Assembly (NCBI GenBank): GCA_005798965.1
Contig: SYIB01000065.1
Span: 1 to 19,566 of the forward strand
Direction: 5' to 3'
DNA: 19,566 bases
Source: Planctomycetia bacterium
GTDB lineage: Bacteria > Planctomycetota > Phycisphaerae > Phycisphaerales > SM1A02
The position numbers and the translations under genes were made by a program. Under the pieces are notes generated by a model. It was not told where the DNA came from, did no database searches, and saw only the letters and a program-made list of their open reading frames with translations. How positions within the stretch are numbered: the first letter of the stretch is position 1; each line of letters starts with the position of its first letter. Shown here piece after piece: positions 6,816 through 14,854 of the stretch.

Positions 6816-6823
6816 GGGAGTCC

Positions 6824-6866
6824 GGCGATGGTAGCGGGTGCCGCGATCGCTTTCGCTACCATCGCC
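6824..6866. promoter_or_regulatory. Divergent pfkA/lysS control region: perfect 13-bp inverted repeat
   Basis: GGCGATGGTAGCG (6824-6836) and CGCTACCATCGCC (6854-6866) are exact reverse complements separated by 17 nt, centred in the 74-nt region between the pfkA and lysS starts. Each arm carries TACCAT pointing outward: 6857-6862 toward lysS and 6833-6828 toward pfkA. The two genes therefore have mirror-image -10-like hexamers, each 12 nt before an ATG. The repeat may be a pair of divergent promoters, an operator for a dimeric regulator, or both. No TTGACA-like -35 is evident for either direction. Confidence 0.6.
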
Positions 6867-6889
6867 CGCATTCCATGAAGGAGTCCATC

Positions 6890-8452
6890 GTGAGCGAGCA
6901 GCCCTCGGGCGAGCAGGAAGATCCATCGGTTCTCGTGGCAGCGCGACGCGCCAAGCTCGAGCGGCTTCGCACGGAACTCGGCGTCGAGCCGTTCGGCCAG
7001 CGCGTCGACGGCATCACTCCACTCTCGCAGGCCCGCGCAGCCTTCGACGAGGCCGCGCATCTGGCCTACGAGGATGGTGCGAAGGCGGCCAAGGCCGATC
7101 CTGCCGTGCGCGTCGAGGACCGCCGTGCCGCGGTCACCGTTGCCGGCCGCGTGGTGCAGCATCGCGACATGGGCAAGCTCGTCTTCATGTGGCTTCGCGA
7201 CCACTCGGGTGACCTGCAGGTCAGCGTCTCCAAGGCCAGCGTCCCCGAGTCCGCGTTCAAGGTCGCCTCCATGGCTGACTACGGCGATCTCCTCAGCGTG
7301 ACCGGCCGCGTTGGTCGCACCAATCGCGGGGAGACCTGCGTCTGGGCCGACGGCGTTGCCATGCAGTGCAAGAGCCTCGAGCCGCCTCCGGGCAAGTGGC
7401 ACGGCCTCTCCGACGACGAGACCCGCTATCGCCGGCGCTACGTCGACATGTACGCCAACCCGGCCACGGTGCGTACGTTCCAGCTCCGCTCGCGCATCGT
7501 GAGCGCGATCCGCCGCTTCATGGAGGCCCGGGGGTATCAGGAGGTCGAGACCCCGATGATGCAGGCGATGGCCGGCGGCGCCGCCGCGCGCCCCTTCGCC
7601 ACGCACCACAACGCGCTCGACATGCAGCTGTTCATGCGCATCGCGCCTGAGCTGTACCTCACGCGCCTGCTCGTGGGCGGCCTGCCCAAGGTCTTCGAGA
7701 TCAACCGCAACTTCCGGAACGAGGGCGTGGACCGCAGCCACAATCCCGAGTTCACCGCGATGGAGGCGTACGAGGCCTTCGGCGATTACATGACCATGCT
7801 GGAGATGGTCGAGAGCCTCGTGCACTCGGTCGCCTGCGATGTCGCCGGCGTGCCCGAAGGCGGTGCGGTGGCGCTGCCGTTCGGCGACCTCGTGATCGAT
7901 TACGCCAAGCCGTTCCGCCGCGTGCGCTATGAGGAGCTCTTCCGTCAGGCCTTCGGCTTCGACATGGAGGACGAGGCGCGTGTGCGCTCGGCTGCGAAGG
8001 AGCTGCATGTCGAGGGCGCCGCAACCAAGGACCTGTGGCTGGTGGTCAATGAACTCTTCGAGGAGAAGGCCGAGGCTCTCCTCGATCCATCGAAGCCCAC
8101 GTTCGTCCTCGACTATCCCAGCGCGATCAGTCCGCTCACGCGACCGAGCCGCAGCCGTCCGGTGATCGCCGAGCGGTGGGATCTCTTCATCGCCGGCATG
8201 GAGATCGGCCCGGCCTACACCGAGCTCAACGATCCTGACATCCAGCTTGCCAAGTTCACCGAGCAGCTCAAGGGTGCCGACGAGGAAGAGAGCACCTTCC
8301 GCTCGCTCGACGAGGACTTCATCACCGCCCTCCGCGTGGGCATGCCGCCGGCGGGTGGCATGGGCATGGGCATCGATCGCTTGGTCATGCTCCTCTCGAA
8401 CAGCCAGTCGATCCGCGACGTCATCCTCTTCCCGCTCATGCGCGCGGAGTGA
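6890..8452 (+). CDS. lysS: Lysyl-tRNA synthetase, class II
   Basis: This cytosolic enzyme charges tRNA-Lys using ATP. The 520-residue protein has an N-terminal OB-fold anticodon-binding domain (about 83-165, with GRVVQHRDMGKLVFMWLRD) and a class II catalytic core. Motif 1 is near GYQEVETPMM (215-224), motif 2 is FRNEGVDRSHNPEFT (275-289), and motif 3 is GGMGMGIDRL (489-498). It ends in the typical SIRDVILFPLMR. I choose GTG 6890 because AAGGAG at 6878-6883 sits 6 nt before it; an in-frame ATG at 6875 would add five residues and make the SD part of the gene. It is divergent from pfkA and followed after 70 nt by the transglutaminase-like gene. Confidence 0.95.
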   Translation: MSEQPSGEQEDPSVLVAARRAKLERLRTELGVEPFGQRVDGITPLSQARAAFDEAAHLAYEDGAKAAKADPAVRVEDRRAAVTVAGRVVQHRDMGKLVFMWLRDHSGDLQVSVSKASVPESAFKVASMADYGDLLSVTGRVGRTNRGETCVWADGVAMQCKSLEPPPGKWHGLSDDETRYRRRYVDMYANPATVRTFQLRSRIVSAIRRFMEARGYQEVETPMMQAMAGGAAARPFATHHNALDMQLFMRIAPELYLTRLLVGGLPKVFEINRNFRNEGVDRSHNPEFTAMEAYEAFGDYMTMLEMVESLVHSVACDVAGVPEGGAVALPFGDLVIDYAKPFRRVRYEELFRQAFGFDMEDEARVRSAAKELHVEGAATKDLWLVVNELFEEKAEALLDPSKPTFVLDYPSAISPLTRPSRSRPVIAERWDLFIAGMEIGPAYTELNDPDIQLAKFTEQLKGADEEESTFRSLDEDFITALRVGMPPAGGMGMGIDRLVMLLSNSQSIRDVILFPLMRAE

Positions 8453-8522
8453 GCGCGCTGCCGAACCGTTCCACCACGACCACGACCACGGCCGACCGCG
8501 GCTCAACCAAGGGTTCACTGCC

Positions 8523-10043
8523 ATGACCACGACCTCGTCCCGCATCGTCCGCTCGATCGCGCTCATCGTCCTTGCGTTCGTGGTGCATCCGGCCGCTGCC
8601 GGATGGACCACCGTCGAGGAAGCGTGGTACACGATGACCCTTGGCGGCCAGCCGTGCGGCCATCTGCGCATCGAGTTCCAGCAGGACGGCGACCTCTTCC
8701 GGACGGCCTCGGAATCGACCCTCAGCGTTGGCCGTGCGGGTGCGGCGATCTCGGTCACCGTCGGCTCGACCTTCGACGAGCGCGCCGATGGAACCCCGGT
8801 CGCAGCGTCGATCACCCAGTCCATGGGCGGCGCACCGACCACGACGTCGTGGACCTTCGGCCCAAACGGCATCGAGGTGAAGGCCGAGCAGGGCGGTCGG
8901 GTCACGACATCGACCAAGCCGTTGCCGCCTGCTGGCTGGCTCACGCCTCGCGCGGCCGACGCGCTCCGCAAGAAGGCGCTGAAGGATGGTGTGGCGATCG
9001 TCGAGTTCACGACGATCGATCCGCAGAACGGCACCACTCCGATGACCGTCAAGAGCCAGCGCACCGGGACCGGCCCCATCACCGTCATGGGCAAGCAGGT
9101 CCCGGGAACGACCTGGACCACGCGGACGTCCCTGCTGCCGATCGACACCACCGAGGAGTATGACGCCAATGGCCTGATGGTCCGCCAGGTCACGCCGATG
9201 GCGCTCGGTCAGATCGAGGCGTTGCTCACGACGAAGGACAAGGCGCTCGGTGGGGGCGGCGCGGCTGGCGCTCCGGCAGCGGCCGCGCCCGAACTGGTCG
9301 TGGCGAGCTTCATCCAGCTCGGTGCATCGGTTCCCAATCTGAACTGCGCCGAGATCGTCGTGTGGGACCTGCGCACGAAGGATGGTTCGCCGCTGGACCT
9401 GCCTGATGCGGGTGGCCAGACAACGAGCGTGATCGAGCGCGGCGAGCGCGTCACCGTCCGCCGCGGCGGCTCCACGCCGGCGCCCACGGGCGATGCGCTC
9501 AAGGAGTTCCTCGAGCCGAGCCAGATGTGCGACACCAACGACGCCCGACTGAAGGCACTCGCCAAGCGTGCGCTGCGCGGCAAGGATGGTGCTTCCACCG
9601 CCGAGCGTGCCGAGGCGCTGCGTGTATTCGTGCTTGAGTACATCGAGCGCAAGGACCTCGGATCCGCTTTCGTGAGTGCGAGCGATGTCGCGCGTTCCAA
9701 GTCAGGCGACTGCAGTGAGCACGCCGTCCTGCTTGCCGCGCTGCTCCGTTGCGCGGGCATTCCCGCCCGTGGCGCGACCGGCCTCGTCTATGCGGACAGT
9801 TTCGCCGGCGGCAAGCATGTCATGGGTTGGCACATGTGGACGCAGGCCGTGATCGACGGCGCCTGGGTCGATCTCGATGCCACGCGTCCTGATTGCCCCT
9901 TCGATGGCGGCCACATCCTCACGGCGGTCACCGCGCTCGGCGATGGGGGCCTCGGCAGCGACCTCGGGAGCGTGGTCACGCTCATGGGCAACCTCGCGGT
10001 GGAGGGCGTCGAGGTCGGTGGTGCGCGGAAGCCCGCACCGTGA
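8523..10043 (+). CDS. Secreted transglutaminase-like cysteine protein
   Basis: This 506-residue protein is predicted to be exported. Residues 7-26 form a signal peptide (IVRSIALIVLAFVVHPAAA) followed by GWTTVEEAW. The N-terminal half (about 27-235) looks beta-rich and has no family I can name. A short Gly/Ala/Pro linker (243-256) follows. The C-terminal part carries a transglutaminase-like core with the expected triad: C397 in KSGDCSEHAVLLAALLR, H437 in GWHMWTQAV and D452 in WVDLDATR. Such domains act as proteases, amidases or cross-linking enzymes, and the substrate cannot be read from sequence. It starts at ATG 8523, 70 nt after lysS; that gap holds a short (CCACGA)n-like repeat near 8474-8489. 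Its stop overlaps the nnrD start (GTGA). Confidence 0.85.
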   Translation: MTTTSSRIVRSIALIVLAFVVHPAAAGWTTVEEAWYTMTLGGQPCGHLRIEFQQDGDLFRTASESTLSVGRAGAAISVTVGSTFDERADGTPVAASITQSMGGAPTTTSWTFGPNGIEVKAEQGGRVTTSTKPLPPAGWLTPRAADALRKKALKDGVAIVEFTTIDPQNGTTPMTVKSQRTGTGPITVMGKQVPGTTWTTRTSLLPIDTTEEYDANGLMVRQVTPMALGQIEALLTTKDKALGGGGAAGAPAAAAPELVVASFIQLGASVPNLNCAEIVVWDLRTKDGSPLDLPDAGGQTTSVIERGERVTVRRGGSTPAPTGDALKEFLEPSQMCDTNDARLKALAKRALRGKDGASTAERAEALRVFVLEYIERKDLGSAFVSASDVARSKSGDCSEHAVLLAALLRCAGIPARGATGLVYADSFAGGKHVMGWHMWTQAVIDGAWVDLDATRPDCPFDGGHILTAVTALGDGGLGSDLGSVVTLMGNLAVEGVEVGGARKPAP

Positions 10044-10975
10044 GCCTGACGCAGTGGCCGAGCGACGTGCCGCGCATCGCGGCGCGTGATGCGAGTGGCC
10101 ACAAGGGGACCTTCGGCCGTGTCGTCATCGTTGGTGGGTGCACGCAACCACCGCTGGTCATGGTCGGTGGCCCAGCGCTCGCCGCACTCGGCGCGCTGCG
10201 GTCCGGGTGCGGGCTCGCGGAACTGGCCATGCCCTCATCGCTGCTCGTGGCAGGGCTCACGATCGCGCCCTCTGCGGTCGGTCATGCGATCGAGGTCGAG
10301 GGGCACGGCGTGCCCACGGCCCGTGCGCTCGCCGCGCTCGCTGATCGCGCTGCCGGTGCCGACGTCGTGGTCTGCGGCCCCGGACTCGGTGCCAAGGTGG
10401 GCTCGATCGTTCGGTCGATCATCGCGTCGGCGCGTCGGCTCGTCCTCGATGCCGATGCTCTCAACGCCATCTCGTCCGATGCGGTCCCCCAGCCGCCGTC
10501 GGTCGTCGAGTCGGAACCCGAGCTCCGCACCGCACTGCGAGGGCGCGCCCCGGGAACCACTGTGCTCACACCACATGTCGGTGAGGCGCAGCGCCTCGCG
10601 CGCGCGTGCGGGCTCGACGAAACCGCCTCTGCAGCCGAGTTGGCCCAAGCGCTCGGGGCCGTGGTCGTGCTCAAGTCACACGAGACCTCGATCGCCAGCG
10701 CCACGCAAGCTTGGTCCGTCCGCGCTGGAACCAGCGCTCTGGCCACAGCGGGGTCCGGCGACGTGCTCGCGGGCATCATCGCGGGGCTGTGGGCGCAGCA
10801 CCACGAGTGTTCCGCGTTTGACCTTGCGCGCCAAGCCGTCTGCCTGCACGGCCTCGCCAGCGTGCGGTGGTCCGCATCGCATGGCAGCGCCGGATTGCTC
10901 GCGGCAGACCTCGCCGCATTGCTCCCCGCCGAACTCGAGCGCTGGCGGCTCGGCGGCGCGCCAACGATGCGGTAG
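10040..10975 (+). CDS. nnrD: ADP-dependent (S)-NAD(P)H-hydrate dehydratase, stand-alone
   Basis: This enzyme repairs hydrated NADH and NADPH (NADHX/NADPHX) using ADP. The 311-residue ribokinase-like protein shows GHKGTFGRVVIVGG (20-33), GPGLG (113-117), LDADALN (136-142), LTPHVGEAQRL (176-186) and TAGSGDVLAGIIAGL (236-250), in which D241 is the expected catalytic Asp. Many bacteria fuse this domain to the NAD(P)HX epimerase (NnrE). Here only the dehydratase domain is present and no epimerase gene lies in the window. The start is taken as GTG 10040, overlapping the previous stop in GTGA. An upstream extension would lie wholly inside the transglutaminase gene. The yhaM-like gene follows after 30 nt. 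Confidence 0.92.
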   Translation: MSLTQWPSDVPRIAARDASGHKGTFGRVVIVGGCTQPPLVMVGGPALAALGALRSGCGLAELAMPSSLLVAGLTIAPSAVGHAIEVEGHGVPTARALAALADRAAGADVVVCGPGLGAKVGSIVRSIIASARRLVLDADALNAISSDAVPQPPSVVESEPELRTALRGRAPGTTVLTPHVGEAQRLARACGLDETASAAELAQALGAVVVLKSHETSIASATQAWSVRAGTSALATAGSGDVLAGIIAGLWAQHHECSAFDLARQAVCLHGLASVRWSASHGSAGLLAADLAALLPAELERWRLGGAPTMR

Positions 10976-11005
10976 CCTCCCCCGTTTCCCCACTCAGGAT
11001 CCACC

Positions 11006-12013
11006 ATGACCGACCGCCCTCACGTCAAGATCAAGGACATCCAGCCCGGCAGTGCCATCGCGGGCGTCTACGGCCTCCAGAACCCCCAGGTCGGCAACAC
11101 CCGCATGGGCAAGCCGTTCTTCAAGACGATTCTGCGTGATGCCACCGGCGAGGTGCCGGCGCGGCTGTGGACCTTCGACGAGGCCCGGCTTGCTGAGGTG
11201 TCGCGCACGGGCTTCGCATGGGTCACCGGTCGAAGCGAGACTTACCAGGGCTCGATCCAGATCATCTTGGAGAGCGTCGAGGCGGTCGAGGTCGATGCCG
11301 CCGATCTCGTCAACCTGCTGCCCAGCACCCCGCGGAGCATCGAGAGCATGTTCGCGCGCGTGAAGGAGCTGCTTGGCACGCTTGAGCATCCGGGCATGCG
11401 CGCGCTCGCCGATGCCTATCTTGGCGATGAAGCCCTCATGGAGGGCTTCTGCCGCGCACCGGCGGCCGTCAGTGTGCACCACGCGTTCATCGGGGGGCTG
11501 CTGCAGCACACGCTGCAGCTGATCGAACTCGCTGATCGCATGCTGCCGCTGTACCCCGAGCTCAATCGCGACCTCGTTCTCATGGGGCTCTTCCTCCATG
11601 ACCTGGGCAAGGTGTGGGAACTCGATTGGGAGCGTGGCTTCGCGTACACCGTCGATGGCAACCTCGTCGGCCACATCGTGCGCGGCGCGGTGGTGCTCGA
11701 GACGAAGGCGGCCGTCGTTCGCCGCGGCGGCGCCGACCTGCCGCGTGAGGCGGTGCGCGTGCTCATGCACATCGTGCTCAGCCACCATGGCCTGCCCGAG
11801 CATGGCGCGGCCAAGCTCCCGAGCACGCCCGAGGCGATCTTCGTGGCGCAGCTGGACAACCTCGATGCAAAGACCTTCATCGCGATCGGGCAGGCCGACC
11901 GCGGCTCGATCCGTGCAGGCGTGGCCGAGTTCACCGACCGCGTCTGGTCGCTCGATACCCGGATCTACCGTCCCGACCCGCTGAACATGCCGGCCAACGT
12001 GCCGGCATCGTGA
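11006..12013 (+). CDS. yhaM: YhaM-family 3'-5' exoribonuclease (OB fold + HD domain)
   Basis: The predicted role is an RNase that degrades RNA 3' to 5' using divalent metals. The 335-residue protein has an N-terminal OB-fold nucleic-acid-binding domain (about 5-95, with GKPFFKTILRDATGEVPARLW). A C-terminal HD domain follows: HHAFIGGLLQHTL (158-170), LFLHDLGKVWEL with the His-Asp pair H198-D199, H223, LSHHG (259-262) and DNLDAK (284-289). Length and domain order match B. subtilis YhaM (314 aa). It lies 30 nt after nnrD, in which a GGTAGCCT box at 10971-10978 overlaps the nnrD stop and could be an internal promoter. Its last 49 bp overlap the end of the convergent BshC-like gene. Confidence 0.9.
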   Translation: MTDRPHVKIKDIQPGSAIAGVYGLQNPQVGNTRMGKPFFKTILRDATGEVPARLWTFDEARLAEVSRTGFAWVTGRSETYQGSIQIILESVEAVEVDAADLVNLLPSTPRSIESMFARVKELLGTLEHPGMRALADAYLGDEALMEGFCRAPAAVSVHHAFIGGLLQHTLQLIELADRMLPLYPELNRDLVLMGLFLHDLGKVWELDWERGFAYTVDGNLVGHIVRGAVVLETKAAVVRRGGADLPREAVRVLMHIVLSHHGLPEHGAAKLPSTPEAIFVAQLDNLDAKTFIAIGQADRGSIRAGVAEFTDRVWSLDTRIYRPDPLNMPANVPAS

Positions 12014-13299
12014 AGGATCGCCGGCCACGTGCGGTCATGGGCGAGCGCTTCGGTGCGCCGTTGTTCACGGGCTGGAGCGCGCTGGCGCAGGTCCTCAAGT
12101 TCCAGCGCATAGCGTGAGCGAAGCGATTCGATGACATCGCGCATGGCTTGGAACGCCGTGCGCCTGGCCGCGGATCCCGTCGGTTCGCGCTGCATCGCCG
12201 CGAGCATCATCTGCCGTTCCTCGAGCGCGCGTCCTGAAGGGTCGAGCAGTTCCGGATTGGTCCACGCGCGGCGGAAGAGGTCAACGGATGGCGCGCTCGG
12301 CTCCGACAGCGGCAGCAGTTCCGTCGCGGTCGCGATCGTATAGGGGCCCGGTCGCACGCCGATCCATGCATGCCACCAGGCGTCGCCTGCGAGTTCATAG
12401 GTGCCGCCTCCAGTGCCGTGCACGAAGCGGGAGAGCAGCAGTCGAAGCAATCCGCTTGCGACGAAGGCTCGCGGCAGGATCGACTCGCCCTTCGAGAGCG
12501 CTTCACGCACCGCCGATGCCGTGGCGCGCCGACGAACTCCGCCCTTGCCCCTGAGCCAGAGCGGAAGTTCGCTCTGGTCGCCGCGCTCAGCCAGTGGCGT
12601 GGCGGTGCGAGGTGCATGCACGAGCGATGCGTTGAAGGTTGCAGCACACCTGGCCGGATCCGCAAGCATGAGGTCCACGACGGCGTGCCCGACGGCGGTG
12701 GTCATCAACGATGACGTCGAGACCGTGATGGCGCAGGGGCGCACACCGAGCGGCACGAGCACACCTTGATTCGCCCGCGCTGCCTGTACGGCCACGCTGG
12801 GTGCATCGGCATGACGCTCAAGCTCATCGAACCATGCCCTCAGGCGCTCACCGATCCACGGCAGCGGCCAGCCGACACCGCCAAGTCGATCCCGTCCTGC
12901 CGGCCGTTTGACCGCGGGCATCCACGCCGTGGCAGCGCCGGCGACCGCTGGACCCCAGCGGACCAGCAGTCCATCCACCAGCCCATCGCTCAGGATGGGT
13001 GCACGGATCGAGGTCGCGTCGTCGTTCGCATCGTGGTCCACGATGGCGTGCACGCTGGCTCCGACAGGGGCGCTCCGCACCACAGCCGCTTGCTTGGCCA
13101 GGATGCCCATGTGCCATGGGCCTGCTTGGTGACCGAATCCGTGCGCACCGGTGGGAATGCCGAGCTGCCGACGGCTTTCATCGAGAGCCCCCGCGAGCAC
13201 TCCGGGGATCGCGCCGCGAAGATCCACACCGAGTGCGCCGTGGCCGGGTTGATCGACCGGCCGGGGCGTGGCGTGGTCCATCGTGCGCTCGCCACTCAT
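11965..13299 (-). CDS. Hypothetical protein with BshC-like motifs, planctomycete-type family
   Basis: This 444-residue soluble protein has no signal peptide. The N-terminal third has GHQAGPWHMGILAKQAAV (56-73) and HAIVDHDANDD (84-94). These recall the GQQ-G-GP and EDHD motifs of bacillithiol synthase BshC, though the match is loose. ELPLW (244-248) and FVHGTGGGTYE (292-302) recall conserved proteins I associate with Planctomycetota. The C-terminus (about 365-420) is helical and charged, as in the BshC coiled coil. The start at 13299 overlaps the glycosyltransferase stop as ATGA; a second ATG at 13281 is possible. It is the last gene of the minus-strand unit, and its stop lies inside the end of yhaM. 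I assign no reaction. Confidence 0.75.
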   Translation of the reverse strand: MSGERTMDHATPRPVDQPGHGALGVDLRGAIPGVLAGALDESRRQLGIPTGAHGFGHQAGPWHMGILAKQAAVVRSAPVGASVHAIVDHDANDDATSIRAPILSDGLVDGLLVRWGPAVAGAATAWMPAVKRPAGRDRLGGVGWPLPWIGERLRAWFDELERHADAPSVAVQAARANQGVLVPLGVRPCAITVSTSSLMTTAVGHAVVDLMLADPARCAATFNASLVHAPRTATPLAERGDQSELPLWLRGKGGVRRRATASAVREALSKGESILPRAFVASGLLRLLLSRFVHGTGGGTYELAGDAWWHAWIGVRPGPYTIATATELLPLSEPSAPSVDLFRRAWTNPELLDPSGRALEERQMMLAAMQREPTGSAARRTAFQAMRDVIESLRSRYALELEDLRQRAPAREQRRTEALAHDRTWPAILHDAGTLAGMFSGSGR

Positions 13300-14069
13300 G
13301 CGAGCCGCAGCGATGCGGGCCGCTGGGCGGGTTGGTCGAGTCGGTGCAGTGCATCGGCCCGGCGGAGCTCATCCATCCTTTCGAGTTCGCGCTCAAGCGT
13401 GGCTCGGTAGGTCGCCAGCCGACGCGATGGATCGTCCAAGCCGTTGCCGAAGGTGCGGTTCAGGTCCACGTACACGCGGGAGACCGGGATCTCGCGCACG
13501 CGCAGCCCCAGCGCAGCAACCTGCACCCAAAGCTGCAGCGGGAAGTCGTAGCCGGTCACGTCGAGCCCAAGCCGCGCCATGGCATCAGTGCGATGCGCCT
13601 TGAAACCGCAGAAGGAATCCGTGAGCGACCAGCCGAGTGCATCGTTCAGTTCAGCGGTGATGGTGCGGTTGATCCTCCGTCGGTCGGCGGGTGCGGCATC
13701 GCCCTCGGGCATCAGATAGCGCGAGCCGCTCACGATGTCGGCGTCGTCGTCGCGGATCGCGCGTAGGAAGTCGGGAATGAATCGAGGCTCGTGCTGCTCG
13801 TCGCAGTCCATCGTGATCACCCAGTCGTACCGGTGCGCAGCCGCGAAGGCAAAGGCATCGCGCAGCGATTGCCCGTAGCCCTGGTTGACGGGGTGCCGGA
13901 TGCAATGCACGGGCTGGCGCGCGATGAGACGAGGCGTGTCGTCGGTGCTGCCATCGTCGACCAGCAGGAGGTCGAGGCCGTACGGCCGCACGGCGGCCAG
14001 AACGCTGTCGACATGTGCCGCCTCGTTGTGGACGGGGATGGCGATGAGGGTGCGAGGCGTGGAGCGCAT
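13296..14069 (-). CDS. Glycosyltransferase family 2 (dolichol-P-mannose synthase-like)
   Basis: This GT-A fold enzyme transfers a sugar from a nucleotide-sugar to a lipid carrier or glycan. In the 257-residue protein the fold begins at residue 8 with IAIPVHNEAAHVDSV. LLLVDDGSTDDTP (34-46), NQGYGQSLRDAFAFA (62-76), the metal-binding DCD in ITMDCDEQHEP (85-95) and SGSRY follow. FCGFKAHR near 154-161 is typical of DPM1/polyisoprenyl-phosphate glycosyltransferases. No transmembrane segments follow the catalytic domain, so it is the soluble or peripheral type. Donor and acceptor are unknown; ManA in the window could in principle feed GDP-mannose synthesis. It lies 56 nt after the lipoprotein gene and overlaps the next gene by 4 nt. 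Confidence 0.9.
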   Translation of the reverse strand: MRSTPRTLIAIPVHNEAAHVDSVLAAVRPYGLDLLLVDDGSTDDTPRLIARQPVHCIRHPVNQGYGQSLRDAFAFAAAHRYDWVITMDCDEQHEPRFIPDFLRAIRDDDADIVSGSRYLMPEGDAAPADRRRINRTITAELNDALGWSLTDSFCGFKAHRTDAMARLGLDVTGYDFPLQLWVQVAALGLRVREIPVSRVYVDLNRTFGNGLDDPSRRLATYRATLERELERMDELRRADALHRLDQPAQRPASLRLA

Positions 14070-14125
14070 GGTGTGGTCTTCGCAGCGGCCGGGCCTTGGT
14101 TTCGTCGAAGCGATCAGCGGCCGTT

Positions 14126-14854
14126 TCAGCGGCGCAGGGCCGTTCCCTGCAGGTCCCGGACGACTTCATGGCTCGATTCGCGCAGACGCAGGCCGAACAC
14201 CCGAACCAGGTCGCTGGTTCGCTCGGCCACCGGGCCAACCCCGGGCAGCACATAGAGTTCCGAGACATGAATGGCCTGCGCGCTGGTCATCGTGGATTCG
14301 AATCGGACCTTGACCAGTTGCACGACGGTGGGGCCGGTCGGCAGCTCGGCCAGCATCGCACCGCCATGTTCGACCGTTCGTCGCGATGGCCCCTGTGTGC
14401 GGGCCTCGCCGCTCTTCAGGTACGTCACTCGCATCTGGGCTTCGGCCGTCATGATCTCGCCGGGCGCGAGCCGTGCCGGAGCCATGCCGAGTGCCGGCGA
14501 AAACTCGCTTCGTGAGCGATCACCGACGGCATCCACGGACTCGAGGAACCAGCGGCCCTGCTCGTCACGGCTGTAGCGCTTGATCTCGTCGCCGATGCCG
14601 TCGACCTCCATGGCTCCCACCTCAGGGAATCGCTCGGCGAGGGCTCGGCCCGACGCTACATCGACCCACTGTTCGGGTGGGCGGCCTCGACCCATGATCT
14701 CGTCGCCCGTCAGGGCCACGGCGTGGTCGGCTTCGAGCGCCGATGCCCTGAACGCATACGGCGCCTTCGGGGGCGTGCACCCGGTGAGCGTGGCCGCGAG
14801 GGCCAGGCTTGCGGCGACGATCGCCCATGAGCTGCCTGATGCGAGTGCGCTCAT
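14126..14854 (-). CDS. Hypothetical lipoprotein (242 aa)
   Basis: I do not recognise a family. The N-terminus has a signal peptide with a clear lipobox, LTGC at residues 23-26, so mature Cys26 is predicted to be lipid-anchored. The remainder has alternating charged and hydrophobic stretches typical of a beta-rich envelope protein, for example RVTYLKSGEA and VVQLVKVRF, with no catalytic motif seen. The start at 14854 overlaps the stop of the upstream secreted protein in an ATGA, implying coupled translation and probably a shared process. The family 2 glycosyltransferase lies 56 nt downstream on the same strand. Confidence 0.78.
   Translation of the reverse strand: MSALASGSSWAIVAASLALAATLTGCTPPKAPYAFRASALEADHAVALTGDEIMGRGRPPEQWVDVASGRALAERFPEVGAMEVDGIGDEIKRYSRDEQGRWFLESVDAVGDRSRSEFSPALGMAPARLAPGEIMTAEAQMRVTYLKSGEARTQGPSRRTVEHGGAMLAELPTGPTVVQLVKVRFESTMTSAQAIHVSELYVLPGVGPVAERTSDLVRVFGLRLRESSHEVVRDLQGTALRR

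Noticed and set aside
4950..6878. Long plus-strand open frame (642 codons) opposite plsY and pfkA
   Set aside because: It spans several real genes on the other strand and ends in the lysS promoter region; no recognisable domain.
8474..8489. Short CCACGA-type tandem repeat between lysS and the next gene
   Set aside because: Only about two and a half units; too short to claim a functional repeat or a CRISPR-like array.
6812..9193. Very long minus-strand open frame (793 codons) opposite lysS and the transglutaminase-like gene
   Set aside because: lysS is unmistakable on the plus strand. The antisense product is His/Asp/Arg-biased with no motif and no start signal.
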